This document shows positions 20,902 through 29,969 of a DNA stretch of 48,317 nucleotides, one piece after another. Numbering within the stretch: position 1 is the first letter of the stretch; every line of letters starts with the position of its first letter. Position numbers and translations under genes: made by a program. Origin of the DNA: Bradyrhizobium sp. GTDB lineage: Bacteria; Pseudomonadota; Alphaproteobacteria; Rhizobiales; Xanthobacteraceae. Under the pieces are notes generated by a model. That model was not told the DNA's origin, ran no database searches, and was given only the letters and a program-made list of their open reading frames with translations. The DNA lies in NCBI GenBank assembly GCA_028290305.1, contig JAQGKC010000205.1, positions 1 through 48,317 of the forward strand. The letters run 5' to 3'.

Positions 20902-22305
20902 TTATCCGAAGTCTGCGTGACGTATCGAATCGCCGGCCGGTGCGGCCGCGGCCGCAAGCTCGAACGAGCGTCCGAGCGTTCGTATCAAACCGTCCTCGCC
21001 GGCGCGCGACACGAAGCATAGAGAAGATCGCAAACCGTCCGAGCGAGCCCGGCCAGGAATCGCGACGGCGCACATGTCGAGCGGATTGACGAAATAGGTG
21101 TAAGTCCCCATCGCGGTATTGAGTGCCATCGGATCGGCTAACATATGATCGATGGTGAAGATGGTCGGCACCGTCGGCACGACCATCGCCGCGCAGTCCT
21201 TCAACAATATGCTAGCCTGCCGCCGCGCCGACTTCATTGCATGAAGGGCGAGCAAGGCATCCCTCGCGGTATACTTGAAGCCGGGCTCGATCGAAGCCCA
21301 GACGGCCGGGTGTATGGCTTCCCGATTGTTCTGGACGACCTCGGCGTAATCGATCAGTCGCTCCGCAACCATTGCGCTTTGGAAGACCAGGCGTCCGGCC
21401 TCCTCGAACACAGTGAAATCGACCGGCTTGAACAGATGCCCAAGGCCTTCGAGTATCGCCAGGTTGCTCTCGTATGTCCTGCGCGCCTCGTCATCGCCGA
21501 AGAACTTCAGCTGGTCCGAACGGAGTATCGCGAGCGTTACAGGCTCCGATAACCGCAACCGGAGGTCGATTTCGTCGGCATCCGTGCGGCTCAAGGGGTC
21601 TTGAATGTCGAACCCCGCGATTTGCTCGAGAATTTCATAGGCTTCGTCGCAAAGTTTCGCAAACACCGGGATGCAGTCGAACGACCTGTTATTGTAGAGA
21701 AGACCGCGCGAACTCACGAGGCCAATCGTCGGCTTCAGGCCAACGATGCCGTTGCAGGCCGCAGGCACACGTCCCGAACCACCGGTATCGGTTCCGAGCG
21801 AAAATGCCACGATGCCGCGCGCAACTGCCACCGCCGAGCCAGAGCTCGAGCCGCCTGGGATGAAAGCCGGGTTGATCGCATTCCGGCAAATCGGATCCGG
21901 GCTTCGTGTCCCGTTCAGCCCCGTTGCAAATTGATCCAGCGTGTTTTTGCCGATCAGAACCGCGCCTGCTTGCTCCAGCCTTGTAACGGCCATTGCGGAT
22001 TCCTTCGGCTCGATCCGCAAGGCCGGGCAATTGCTGGTCGTGAGCATTCCGGCAACATGCATGCTGTCCTTGACAGCGAACGGGATCCCGAGCAGGGGCA
22101 AATCTGCCCCGGCATCTGCCCTGGCTTGCAGTTCCTTTGCCCGATTCGTTGCGTCGCCTTGCGAAACGAGGGAGGTGAATATGCCCTCCCCCGCGCATGC
22201 CAGCGCGCGGCGGCACGCTTCCGCAACAATCGCCTCGGCCGTCGCGCCATCGCCAAGGGCTCGACGAATTGAAGCGAAACTGAATTCAAGTGACGCGAGT
22301 GTCAT
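20902..22305 (-). CDS. Amidase-signature hydrolase, AtzF/allophanate-hydrolase-like
   Basis: Amidase-signature enzyme of 467 residues with the Ser-cisSer-Lys triad visible: Lys79 in IPFAVKDSMHVAG, Ser153 in IPGGSSSGSAVAVA and nucleophile Ser177 in GTDTGGSGRVPAACNG. The sequence KNTLDQFATGLNGTRSPDP and GIVGLKPTIGLVSSRG is characteristic of the amidase domain of allophanate hydrolases, which release CO2 and ammonia from allophanate. Known AtzF proteins carry an extra C-terminal domain that is absent here, so the substrate may differ. It is the first gene of the run to 18137 (154-base gap to the binding protein) and has its own upstream motif. Confidence 0.85.
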   Translation of the reverse strand: MTLASLEFSFASIRRALGDGATAEAIVAEACRRALACAGEGIFTSLVSQGDATNRAKELQARADAGADLPLLGIPFAVKDSMHVAGMLTTSNCPALRIEPKESAMAVTRLEQAGAVLIGKNTLDQFATGLNGTRSPDPICRNAINPAFIPGGSSSGSAVAVARGIVAFSLGTDTGGSGRVPAACNGIVGLKPTIGLVSSRGLLYNNRSFDCIPVFAKLCDEAYEILEQIAGFDIQDPLSRTDADEIDLRLRLSEPVTLAILRSDQLKFFGDDEARRTYESNLAILEGLGHLFKPVDFTVFEEAGRLVFQSAMVAERLIDYAEVVQNNREAIHPAVWASIEPGFKYTARDALLALHAMKSARRQASILLKDCAAMVVPTVPTIFTIDHMLADPMALNTAMGTYTYFVNPLDMCAVAIPGRARSDGLRSSLCFVSRAGEDGLIRTLGRSFELAAAAAPAGDSIRHADFG

Positions 22306-22356
22306 GCAAGATTTTCCTTCGACCAGCGAGCGTCGAGGATTTCCACCGCGATGGGG

Positions 22357-22372
22357 AGCAATTAATTGTCAT
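22357..22372. promoter_or_regulatory. Shared 16-base motif upstream of the amidase gene
   Basis: AGCAATTAATTGTCAT lies 52-67 bases upstream of the amidase ATG and includes the palindrome CAATTAATTG (22359-22368). It is the partner of the element at 20808-20823. The 249-base spacer 22306-22554 that holds it has no gene. Confidence 0.4.
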
Positions 22373-22554
22373 TTCCCTTTCCGCGGCTAACTCTGTTTCC
22401 GCCTCGTGGTTTTAAAAACGTAAAAAAGAGTATTTCAGTTTCGGCGGTGGGCCAAAGGGCGTCCGCCATCGCCTCTTTCGGGTCCGACGGCGCCGATATG
22501 GCGTCATTCGCCGTCGACCAGCCCGTTGCGTCACACCGAGGCTATCCCCGATTT

Positions 22555-24039
22555 CTAGCCGAGCCCATATTCCGCCCAACGGTCCAGCACGAGTTGCTCG
22601 TCTTCCGCGGATGGGGTCACGGTCGGCGGGAATCTCTCGTTATTCCATTCCGGCCGGCGCTTGAAAGTCCAGTTGCGCGTCGCATCGACCAGCACGCGGT
22701 TCCAGGTGCCGGAGCCGAGCTGCTCGACATCGCGTTCTTCCAGTGGGGTGCTCGGATCGAGCGCATGACCGAACGTGCCGGGGAAGATGACGATACCGCC
22801 GTGGCCCGCATTGACCCGATAGGCGATCGACCAATCCATCTGCTGATAGGAGGTCACGTCAATGTCGTGTTCAAACACGAACACGTGCTTGTAGCGGCCC
22901 TGCCCTGCGCTGTTTCCCCACAGCGCTGCGGCGATCTGCTTGGGTTGCCCCTGGTATTGTTTCTTGATCTTGATGTAGATGTTGATCCCGCAGGTGACCG
23001 GATCTGCGTACACGTCGAGCACGCCGGGAATGCCGGAAAACTTCAGGATATTCCAGGCGATGGCGGCACGCTGCGCGGAGGAGATGACGGCGTTTTCGCT
23101 GTAGGATCCCGGCATGTTGCCTTCCTGCGTTCCGCGCAGGATTGGATCGTTGCGATGAGTCACGCATGTGACGGCGATCGTGGGCCGCGGGGTTGGAAGA
23201 TCGGATACGTAACCCGTAAATTCCGCAAACGGCCCTTCCGTTTCGTAGCTTGCGGGATCCGGATCGATGAAACCCTCGATGACGATCTCCGCGCTGGCCG
23301 GAACTTCGAGATCTACGGTCTCGCATTTGACGACGGGTACAGGCTCGTCGCGATAGGCGCCAAGAACGTCGAACTCACACACGCCGGCCGGCAGCGGACT
23401 GCCCGCAAGAAAGCCCATGATCGGGTCCCAGCCGATCACGCAAGCCACCGGCATTTTCTCGCCCCGCTCCGCATATTTCGCGAAATGTTGTCCCCAATGC
23501 TGCCCGCCCTTGATCAACAGCGTGGGAATGGAGTTTTTCTTGCCCACCATGCCCCGGTAGATGCCGACATTCTGGACGCGCGTATCCGGATCGCGCGTAA
23601 CGATGCAGGCATAAGTGTTGATGTAGCGTCCACCTTCGAGATAGTGCCACTTCGGCACCGGGAATTCGAGAAGATCGATATCATTGCCCCGAATGATGTT
23701 TTCCTTGACCGGTCCCGTCGGTACCAGAACAGGCGATATCCTCTCCGTATTCTTTCGCATCACATATTGAACGATCTCGCTGTTCGTGGCGTCTTTTGGG
23801 AAGCCAAGCGCAAGCGCGAGCCGCTTGCGTGTTCCTATTCCACCACTGAAGACCTTGCGGCCGCGTGTCGACGCGTAGTCCTTGATGTTCTCGAACAGAA
23901 GCGCCGGTCCTTCACGCTCAAGGACTTTCCTGGAGATCGTCCCAATTTCACGGTCCCAGTTGACCTCGGCCATGATGCGCCGCACCTCCCCTTCGCGCTC
24001 GAGAAGATCAATCCATTGTCTAAGGTCCATGTAGCCCAT
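22555..24039 (-). CDS. UbiD-family prenylated-FMN-dependent decarboxylase
   Basis: Reversible decarboxylation of an aromatic, heteroaromatic or unsaturated acid with prenylated FMN. The 494-residue protein shows the UbiD catalytic set: Arg162 in NVGIYRGMVG, Glu268 and Glu273 in ETEGPFAEFTGY, with the Mn/prFMN region GGRYINTYACIVTRDP. It is placed directly after an ABC importer (42-base gap), so it probably acts on the imported acid. No UbiX-type prenyltransferase is in the window; the cofactor must come from elsewhere. Which UbiD subgroup (phenolic, pyrrole, indole or acrylic acids) cannot be decided by eye. Confidence 0.9.
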   Translation of the reverse strand: MGYMDLRQWIDLLEREGEVRRIMAEVNWDREIGTISRKVLEREGPALLFENIKDYASTRGRKVFSGGIGTRKRLALALGFPKDATNSEIVQYVMRKNTERISPVLVPTGPVKENIIRGNDIDLLEFPVPKWHYLEGGRYINTYACIVTRDPDTRVQNVGIYRGMVGKKNSIPTLLIKGGQHWGQHFAKYAERGEKMPVACVIGWDPIMGFLAGSPLPAGVCEFDVLGAYRDEPVPVVKCETVDLEVPASAEIVIEGFIDPDPASYETEGPFAEFTGYVSDLPTPRPTIAVTCVTHRNDPILRGTQEGNMPGSYSENAVISSAQRAAIAWNILKFSGIPGVLDVYADPVTCGINIYIKIKKQYQGQPKQIAAALWGNSAGQGRYKHVFVFEHDIDVTSYQQMDWSIAYRVNAGHGGIVIFPGTFGHALDPSTPLEERDVEQLGSGTWNRVLVDATRNWTFKRRPEWNNERFPPTVTPSAEDEQLVLDRWAEYGLG

Positions 24040-24081
24040 TTCACTTGATCCTTGAGTTTGGTTTTGGGCGAGACGCGAACT

Positions 24082-24849
24082 TCACGCGGCTCGCCAGGGG
24101 AGAAGCCAGCGTTCGGTTTCGTCGAGCAGAAGCGTGAAGGCAAAGCCGAGGAAGGCGATCATGAACAGGCCGACATACATCGTTTCCACGTCCATCAACT
24201 GCCAGGCATTCCATATCATGTAGCCAAGCCCGCTGTCGGACCCGACCATCTCGGCGATCGAGATCAATATAAGCCCCATGCCGATTCCAAGCTTCACTCC
24301 GGTGATGATGAAAGGCGCAGCGCCAGGAAGCGCAATGGTCCGGAAGGTCTTCCATCGGCCGGCGCCAAAGTTTGTTCCAACATCGAAGTAGATTTTTGAG
24401 ATCTGAAGGACCCCGGTCACGGTATTCATGATGACCGGATAGAACACGCCCATCGCGACCATGGCGATTTTCGAACTCTCACCGAGACCAAAAATCAGCA
24501 GAACGAGCGGCAGCAGCGCGCTTTTCGGTATCGGGTAAGTCGAGGCGATGAGCGGGTCGATAAACAGCCGGATCGGGCGCGATAAACCCATGACGATTCC
24601 GAGAAGCAGGGCCGGCACGCCCCCGATGACGAATCCCAAAAGCAGGCGGCGCAGACTTACGCCAACGTTGAGCCACAGATCGCCGCTGCGGGCCAGTTTC
24701 AGGAACGTCGCCGCGATGCTCGATGGCGCCGGAAAAAACTGCGCGTTGATCCCATGAAACCGGGCCAGCAACTCCCATACGATCAACAGGAGTAGTGGTG
24801 AGAGGACGCCGATCAGCCGGTCACCATGGCGTTCCAGCAGAGGCCTCAT
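24082..24849 (-). CDS. Second NMT1-type ABC importer, permease
   Basis: The 255-residue SsuC/TauC-type permease has LLLLIVWELLARFHGIN near the start and FFPAPSSIAATFLKL; the coupling loop is FGAGRWKTFRTIALPGAAP. About six helices are expected. It lies 3 bases after the ATPase stop and 42 bases before UbiD. It is clearly distinct from the permease at 18979, so the two importers are not a recent duplication. Confidence 0.88.
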   Translation of the reverse strand: MRPLLERHGDRLIGVLSPLLLLIVWELLARFHGINAQFFPAPSSIAATFLKLARSGDLWLNVGVSLRRLLLGFVIGGVPALLLGIVMGLSRPIRLFIDPLIASTYPIPKSALLPLVLLIFGLGESSKIAMVAMGVFYPVIMNTVTGVLQISKIYFDVGTNFGAGRWKTFRTIALPGAAPFIITGVKLGIGMGLILISIAEMVGSDSGLGYMIWNAWQLMDVETMYVGLFMIAFLGFAFTLLLDETERWLLPWRAA

Positions 24850-24852
24850 CGC

Positions 24853-25641
24853 TTAATTGACCTGCGCCCGGGCCGCATCCACTTCGGTCCGCAGGTAACC
24901 CCAGATCTTGAACACAAGCTCGCCGAATTCGGGATCCCGCCGCAACTCCAGAATGTTTCGCGGACGCGGAAGCTCGACGTCGACGATTGCCTTGATGCGT
25001 CCCGGGCTGGCTGTCATTATAACGATCTTGTCGCCGAGAGTGACCGCTTCATCGACGCTGTGGGTGATGAAGATCACGGTCTTCTTGTGCTCTTCCCAGA
25101 TACGCAGCAGTTCTTCCTGCAGCAACAATTTGTTCTGTTCATCGAGTGCGGAAAACGGCTCGTCCATGAAGAGAACTTCAGGGTCGTTGGCAAAGGCGCG
25201 CGCGATCGACACACGCTGCCGCATGCCCCCGGAGAGCTGATGCGGGTAATATTCCGCGAATCGGCGCAGACCTGTGCGATCCAGATAGTGCGAAACGATT
25301 TCACGAATCTGCGGTGTGCTTACACCGCGGAGCTTCAGACCATATGCGGCGTTGTCCCAGACGTTCATCCACGGGAAGATGGAGTCGCCCTGGAAAACCA
25401 TCGCGTTGAGCGGTCTGCTGCGATCGTCCCGCCTGATGCTGAAATTTCCCGATGTGCTCTCCTCAAGTCCGGCGACGATCCGCAGCAGCGTCGTCTTGCC
25501 GCAGCCTGAGGGACCGACCACGACGCAGAATGTGCCGGGAGCGATGTTGAGAGAGACATTGTCGAGCGCGGTGACCATGCCGGATCGCGACGAGAACGTC
25601 TTGCTCAACCCGGCCAGCGAGATTTTTGGGAGCGCGTCCAT
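24853..25641 (-). CDS. Second NMT1-type ABC importer, ATP-binding protein
   Basis: ATPase of 262 residues from the ATG at 25641 (GAGG upstream; a TTG at 25656 is the alternative). Motifs: Walker A VVGPSGCGKTTLLR, Q-loop MVFQGDSIFPWMNV, signature LSGGMRQRVSIARA, Walker B VLFMDEPFSALDEQ and switch FITHSVDEA. It lies between the binding protein (21-base gap) and the permease (3-base gap), so one importer operon runs 26712 to 24082 and continues into UbiD. Confidence 0.9.
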   Translation of the reverse strand: MDALPKISLAGLSKTFSSRSGMVTALDNVSLNIAPGTFCVVVGPSGCGKTTLLRIVAGLEESTSGNFSIRRDDRSRPLNAMVFQGDSIFPWMNVWDNAAYGLKLRGVSTPQIREIVSHYLDRTGLRRFAEYYPHQLSGGMRQRVSIARAFANDPEVLFMDEPFSALDEQNKLLLQEELLRIWEEHKKTVIFITHSVDEAVTLGDKIVIMTASPGRIKAIVDVELPRPRNILELRRDPEFGELVFKIWGYLRTEVDAARAQVN

Positions 25642-25662
25642 CGGTGCCGGCCTCAAAGCATG

Positions 25663-26712
25663 TTACCGGCCAGCAACATGGGGACCGAGCACCGTAAGGG
25701 CGGCTTCCACGAAAGATGTATCGACCGCGTCGGCGACCGCGATGGAGTCGGGAACGAGCTTGAGCTCCTTGTAAAAAGCAAGATCCTTGTTCAGGCTTTC
25801 CAGATTCAGGCGACCGTCCGGATCGACCCCGTTGGGCGACACGGCACGATAGATCGCCGGATCCTTGACGTTGGTCTCCTTGATCAGCATTTCGATCAGT
25901 TCGTCCGCGTTCGGCCCGGCAAGCCGACCGTTCTTACAGGCTCCATTGTAAAAACGAACGCCTTGCAGGTAGGCAATCATGAAACGGCGGGCGACATCCG
26001 GGCGTTCCTTGATGAATTTTCCGCTGTAGAGCAGCGGCGACACGTTCTGGCTCGGATAGAACATATCGGACGGGTAACGAACCGCCACGCCGAGCATCAA
26101 CGCGCGAGTTGCCGAGGGCTCGATCACGATGGCGGCATCCACTGCGCGATTCTGCAGCGCGACCGCCATGTCCGGGTAAGGCATATTGTAGACGTGACTG
26201 ACGTCGTCGTATCTCAGGCCTCCGGCTTTCAAAGCTTCATTCAGCGTTGAACCGGGAGCGCCACCCTTGCCGGCCTCGGCAACGCGAAACCCTTTCAGGT
26301 CCGAGAAAGTCTTGAAACGGCCTGACTCCACATAATCCTTTCGAACCAGGAGCGGCATGTAACAGTATCCTGGCATGTTCGATGATTTATCGGCAACAAT
26401 CTTGATGTCGATGCCACGCGCAATCGCATTGTACAGGCCCGCCGACGTCGCGCCGGATGCGGCATCAACCTGACCCGCACCCAGCGGAGCGACCATCTGC
26501 GAGCCGTTTTGAAACGACGTGCAGATGATATTCAGGTTCTGCTGCTTGAAATAATCCTTGTAGATGCTCGCGTAGAACGCGCCGTCGCTAACTGATCCCG
26601 GAATGCCCAGCTGCACATTGTCCATGGCTTGCGCGTAAGAAGCCGACATCAGTGATGGTGACGCGATCGCGCCGACACCCAGCAACTTCAACGCAGCCCG
26701 TCGTGTTCGCAT
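25663..26712 (-). CDS. Second NMT1-type ABC importer, substrate-binding protein with Tat-like signal
   Basis: The protein has 349 residues from MRTRRAALKLLGVG (26712). The TRRAALKLL motif followed by a weakly hydrophobic stretch ending SASYAQA fits a twin-arginine signal, which is unusual but known for this family. The binding fold shows GIPGSVSDGAFYASIYKDYF, GAGQVDAASGATSAGLYNAI, GFRVAEAGKGGAPGSTLNEA and PDMAVALQNRAVDAAIVIEP. The ligand is unknown; the downstream UbiD decarboxylase suggests a carboxylic acid. Confidence 0.85.
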   Translation of the reverse strand: MRTRRAALKLLGVGAIASPSLMSASYAQAMDNVQLGIPGSVSDGAFYASIYKDYFKQQNLNIICTSFQNGSQMVAPLGAGQVDAASGATSAGLYNAIARGIDIKIVADKSSNMPGYCYMPLLVRKDYVESGRFKTFSDLKGFRVAEAGKGGAPGSTLNEALKAGGLRYDDVSHVYNMPYPDMAVALQNRAVDAAIVIEPSATRALMLGVAVRYPSDMFYPSQNVSPLLYSGKFIKERPDVARRFMIAYLQGVRFYNGACKNGRLAGPNADELIEMLIKETNVKDPAIYRAVSPNGVDPDGRLNLESLNKDLAFYKELKLVPDSIAVADAVDTSFVEAALTVLGPHVAGR

Positions 26713-26857
26713 TCGGTTTCCCCGCACGGATCGAACAAACAATCTCAACGTGCCGGAACACGTTCGACGGCCATTTTCATGCAATATTTGTACCGTCCTT
26801 CCACAATGGCTTTTAGAACCAGCGCATCATGGAACGGTGGGTCCAGCTCTTGCCGGC

Positions 26858-26885
26858 CAATTGGTACGAAACGCAATTGATACGA
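26858..26885. promoter_or_regulatory. Tandem CAATTG direct repeats upstream of the importer-UbiD operon
   Basis: CAATTGGTACGA (26858-26869) and CAATTGATACGA (26874-26885) match at 11 of 12 bases with a 16-base period, in the 269-base spacer (26713-26981) before the second importer operon. Tandem sites of this kind often bind MocR- or GntR-type regulators. The rest of the spacer shows no gene. Confidence 0.4.
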
Positions 26886-26981
26886 CGGTAATGCTCTCGT
26901 TCGTCGAGATCCTGTGTCCGACCTCGGCTATGACGCTGAAGACGACCACTCTCGGCGCGCGAAGCGCGAGGCAAACTAAGC

Positions 26982-29147
26982 TCATCCGGGCAGTTGCCTA
27001 TCCGGACGAACAACATCGACGATGCGACAGGGAATGCCCCGCGTATCGACCGATCCGGTCGCGGGATCAAACGCGCCATCATAGTCCAGCACGGCGTTGA
27101 CGTTGATATCCAGCGCACCAAACGATGGACCTTGACCCGACGGATTCCACCATCCCATCCCCGTGGTTAGAATCCCGGGCAACGTGTTCTCAGAAACCGT
27201 GACGCGCATGCGGCACCTGCCTTGCGAATTTCGGGCTTCGACAAAGATCCAATCACCCTCGATCACGTCGTACTCGTCGGCCGTCTTCGGGTTGACGTAG
27301 ACAATCGGATCGGGCGACACCTTTTTCGCCCAAGCCTGCTCGCGAAAGCGAGAGTGGTGATAGGTCTTTTCACGAAGTCCGGTCTGGAGCGCGAGCGGAA
27401 AATCCGACCTGTCCCTGCTGCTCATGGCTCTAAGGGGCGGCTCGGTGTAACCGGGCACGGCATCGAGCCCCAGCGCATTCAGCGTTTCCGAAAACAGTTC
27501 GATCTTGCCGCTTGGCGTGGCGAAGCCGTCTTGCGCGAAATTGCCGCGCGCCGTGGTGATCTCGGAAAACCCGGTTCGTTTCAGATTGTCGAGATCGATG
27601 GTGGAATCCTGCAAAAGATAAGCGTTGAGTTCCGCCTGACTCCGCCATGGCAGCAATTTGGCTGCGAGTGCGCCTCGCGCGCTCAGAATATCATACAGGC
27701 CTGCGGCAATTTCGATATCGGGCTTCACTTCATCCGCACGCGCTGCGACCGCGGCGGTATAAGTTACGCACGAAGTCGATGGATGAATCGTAATCTCCTC
27801 CTCTTCCAGCGCCGTGGTCTTCGGCAGGATAATGTCGGCGAAGGCGGCCGTCGGTGTCATGGTCTGCGTGGCGACGGCGAGAAAATCCAGCGATTGCAGT
27901 GCTTCGATGGTGCGCGCGGTGTTGGGATAGGTCACCACGATGTTGACGCCGCTGACATACATGGCGCGGATCGGATACGGCTCGCCGGTCAGGATGGCGT
28001 TAATGACCGACGGATTGTGGCACGCCGTCTGCCAGCCATTCGGACCCGCCCATAGCGGAAACTTGTCGGCCCCGATGGTCTGCCGCTCGGTTGCCGCATC
28101 GAGGCGAAATGCCGGATCGTGCAGCAGGTCGTGATAGACCTTCATGCCTTTCGGCCGCATCACCCGCGGGTTGCCGCCGGGCCGGTCCAGATTGCCGCTG
28201 ATCGCCACCAGGCTATGGAATGCCCTGAACGTCTGTACGCCGGCGCTGAAAGCATCGATGCCATGGCCGCTGACAAAGGTGGAAGGACCGTCCGCATACA
28301 TCCTGGCCGCACTGACGATATCTGCCGCCGCTACGCCCGAAATCCAACTCGCTCGTTCCGGCGTGTAGCTATCCGCCCGCGCGCGCAGTTCATCGAAGCC
28401 ATGGCACCAGCGATCGACGAAATCGGCATCGTACCGTTTCTCCTCGATCATCACCCGGATCATCGCCAGCGCGATGGCGGAATCCGTGCCCGGCAACGGC
28501 CGCAGCCAGAGGTCCGCCAGTTCTACCGTCCCGGTGCGAAATGGATCGATCACGATGATCCCAGCGCCGCGCGCCTTGGCTCGCTTCAGCGCAAGCCACT
28601 GGATGGGATCCGCCGCCTGCGGATTGCGGCCGACGATCAGCGCGCAATGGGTGTTCTCGATGTCCTCGCCGCCACCGATCCGCAACCCCGTGAGGCGGTC
28701 GCTGACAGCCCTGCAGCCGCCGCACAAATCCTGGTTGATCATCCAGTTCGGCGATCCGATGGACCGCATCAGTAAGGCCATCACGGCGCCGCGGCTGAAA
28801 AAACCGCCGCTCACCGCGCCAATGATCGAGCGCGCGCCATATTGATCCTTGGCAGCACAGAAGGCGTCCGCCATCTGCGCAAACGCGTCGTCCCAGGATA
28901 TGCTTTGCCATTGCCCGGAACCGCGCGGCCCGTCGCGCCGCAGCGGATACCTCAGCCGCTGGTCCTGGTACGTCCATTCCAGCGCGCCACGAACGCCCTT
29001 GACGCAAAACGCACCTTTGGAACCGGCGTGACCGGGATTGGGTGCAATCTTCAGGACCTGGCCCGCCTGCACGGACACCAGAGAGCCGCACAGATTGCTG
29101 CATTCCCAGCAGGTGCTGGGGACCATTGCGACTTCACGTGCGTTCAA
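26982..29147 (-). CDS. Molybdopterin oxidoreductase, DMSO-reductase superfamily
   Basis: Catalytic subunit of about 721 residues binding bis-MGD and one [4Fe-4S] cluster. Cluster ligands lie near the N-terminus: C13xxC16xxxC20 in STCWECSNLCGSL and C48 in GAFCVKG. NQDLCGGCRAVSDR likely supplies a Cys ligand to Mo. ALIVGRNPQAADP, GGNPRVMRPKG and GMGWWNPSG are the MGD-binding regions. A perfect AGGAGGAGGT precedes the TTG at 29147, which I take as start; ATG 29126 is the alternative. There is no Tat signal, so it is cytoplasmic, and no electron-transfer partner is in the window. Its reaction (hydroxylation, dehydroxylation or redox) is unknown. Confidence 0.85.
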   Translation of the reverse strand: MNAREVAMVPSTCWECSNLCGSLVSVQAGQVLKIAPNPGHAGSKGAFCVKGVRGALEWTYQDQRLRYPLRRDGPRGSGQWQSISWDDAFAQMADAFCAAKDQYGARSIIGAVSGGFFSRGAVMALLMRSIGSPNWMINQDLCGGCRAVSDRLTGLRIGGGEDIENTHCALIVGRNPQAADPIQWLALKRAKARGAGIIVIDPFRTGTVELADLWLRPLPGTDSAIALAMIRVMIEEKRYDADFVDRWCHGFDELRARADSYTPERASWISGVAAADIVSAARMYADGPSTFVSGHGIDAFSAGVQTFRAFHSLVAISGNLDRPGGNPRVMRPKGMKVYHDLLHDPAFRLDAATERQTIGADKFPLWAGPNGWQTACHNPSVINAILTGEPYPIRAMYVSGVNIVVTYPNTARTIEALQSLDFLAVATQTMTPTAAFADIILPKTTALEEEEITIHPSTSCVTYTAAVAARADEVKPDIEIAAGLYDILSARGALAAKLLPWRSQAELNAYLLQDSTIDLDNLKRTGFSEITTARGNFAQDGFATPSGKIELFSETLNALGLDAVPGYTEPPLRAMSSRDRSDFPLALQTGLREKTYHHSRFREQAWAKKVSPDPIVYVNPKTADEYDVIEGDWIFVEARNSQGRCRMRVTVSENTLPGILTTGMGWWNPSGQGPSFGALDINVNAVLDYDGAFDPATGSVDTRGIPCRIVDVVRPDRQLPG

Positions 29148-29261
29148 TGCGACCTCCTCCTGCACCCGGCGGGGTGACGATCGGACTTCGGGCCAGCGTC
29201 GCCTGCGATCGAAGCAATTTTCTGGCCAACCTGAAATCGAAGCGACGCTAACCCGGATTCG

Positions 29262-29969
29262 TCATGAGGTGGCGCCGAGATAGGCTTCGACAATTTGCGC
29301 GGACTTCAACAAATCGCTCGCGCTCCCTTCGAAACTGATCCTGCCCGTTTCCAGCACATAGCCGTAGGTCGCCACCGACAGGGCCTTCTTGGCATTCTGC
29401 TCGACCAGCAGCACGGTGGTACCGGTCTCGTTGATTTCGCGAATCGTCCGAAAGATGTCGTCGACGATCTGCGGCGCAAGACCCATCGACGGCTCATCTA
29501 GCAGCAGGAGTTTCGGCCGCGCCATCAAGGCGCGCCCAATCGCCAGCATCTGCTGCTCGCCGCCGGACATCGACCCGGCATATTGCTTGCGCCGCTCGCG
29601 CAAGCGGCCGAAGCGCTGATATACAGCTTCGATATCGGCCTCGACCTGGTCGTCGCGCCGCGTGTAGGCGCCGACCAGCAAATTGTCCTCAACGCTCATG
29701 TTCGCGACGACGCGGCGCCCCTCCGGCACCAGGCTGACGCCGCGCTTGACGATGGTGTCGACCGCAGTCCGGCTGATCTCGGTGCCTTCCAGCAGGATCT
29801 CGCCCGACGATGCCGGGACCAGCCCGCAGATCGCCGACAGCGTCGTCGTTTTACCGGCGCCGTTGGCGCCGATCAGGCAGACGCACGCACCGGTCGGCAC
29901 TGATAGCGAGATACCTTCGAGCACGTCGACCGCGCCATAGCCGGCCTTCAGGTTGTGGACCTCAAGCAT
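29262..29969 (-). CDS. livF: Liv-type ABC importer, second ATPase
   Basis: The protein has 235 residues, starting MLEVHNLKAGYGAVDVLEG. Motifs: Walker A LIGANGAGKTTTLS, signature SMSGGEQQMLAIGRA, Walker B LLLLDEPSMGLAP and switch LLVEQNAKKAL. The GAVDVL and EGRRVVANMSVEDNLLVG features mark LivF. It overlaps the livG stop by 8 bases. It is the last gene of the five-gene importer; the long open frame upstream of 29969 runs inside livG and is not used. Confidence 0.92.
   Translation of the reverse strand: MLEVHNLKAGYGAVDVLEGISLSVPTGACVCLIGANGAGKTTTLSAICGLVPASSGEILLEGTEISRTAVDTIVKRGVSLVPEGRRVVANMSVEDNLLVGAYTRRDDQVEADIEAVYQRFGRLRERRKQYAGSMSGGEQQMLAIGRALMARPKLLLLDEPSMGLAPQIVDDIFRTIREINETGTTVLLVEQNAKKALSVATYGYVLETGRISFEGSASDLLKSAQIVEAYLGATS

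Noticed and set aside
22366..24048. 560-codon open frame on the plus strand
   Set aside because: It is antisense to the UbiD gene over its whole length, has no recognisable motif, and is the mirror of high-GC codon use.
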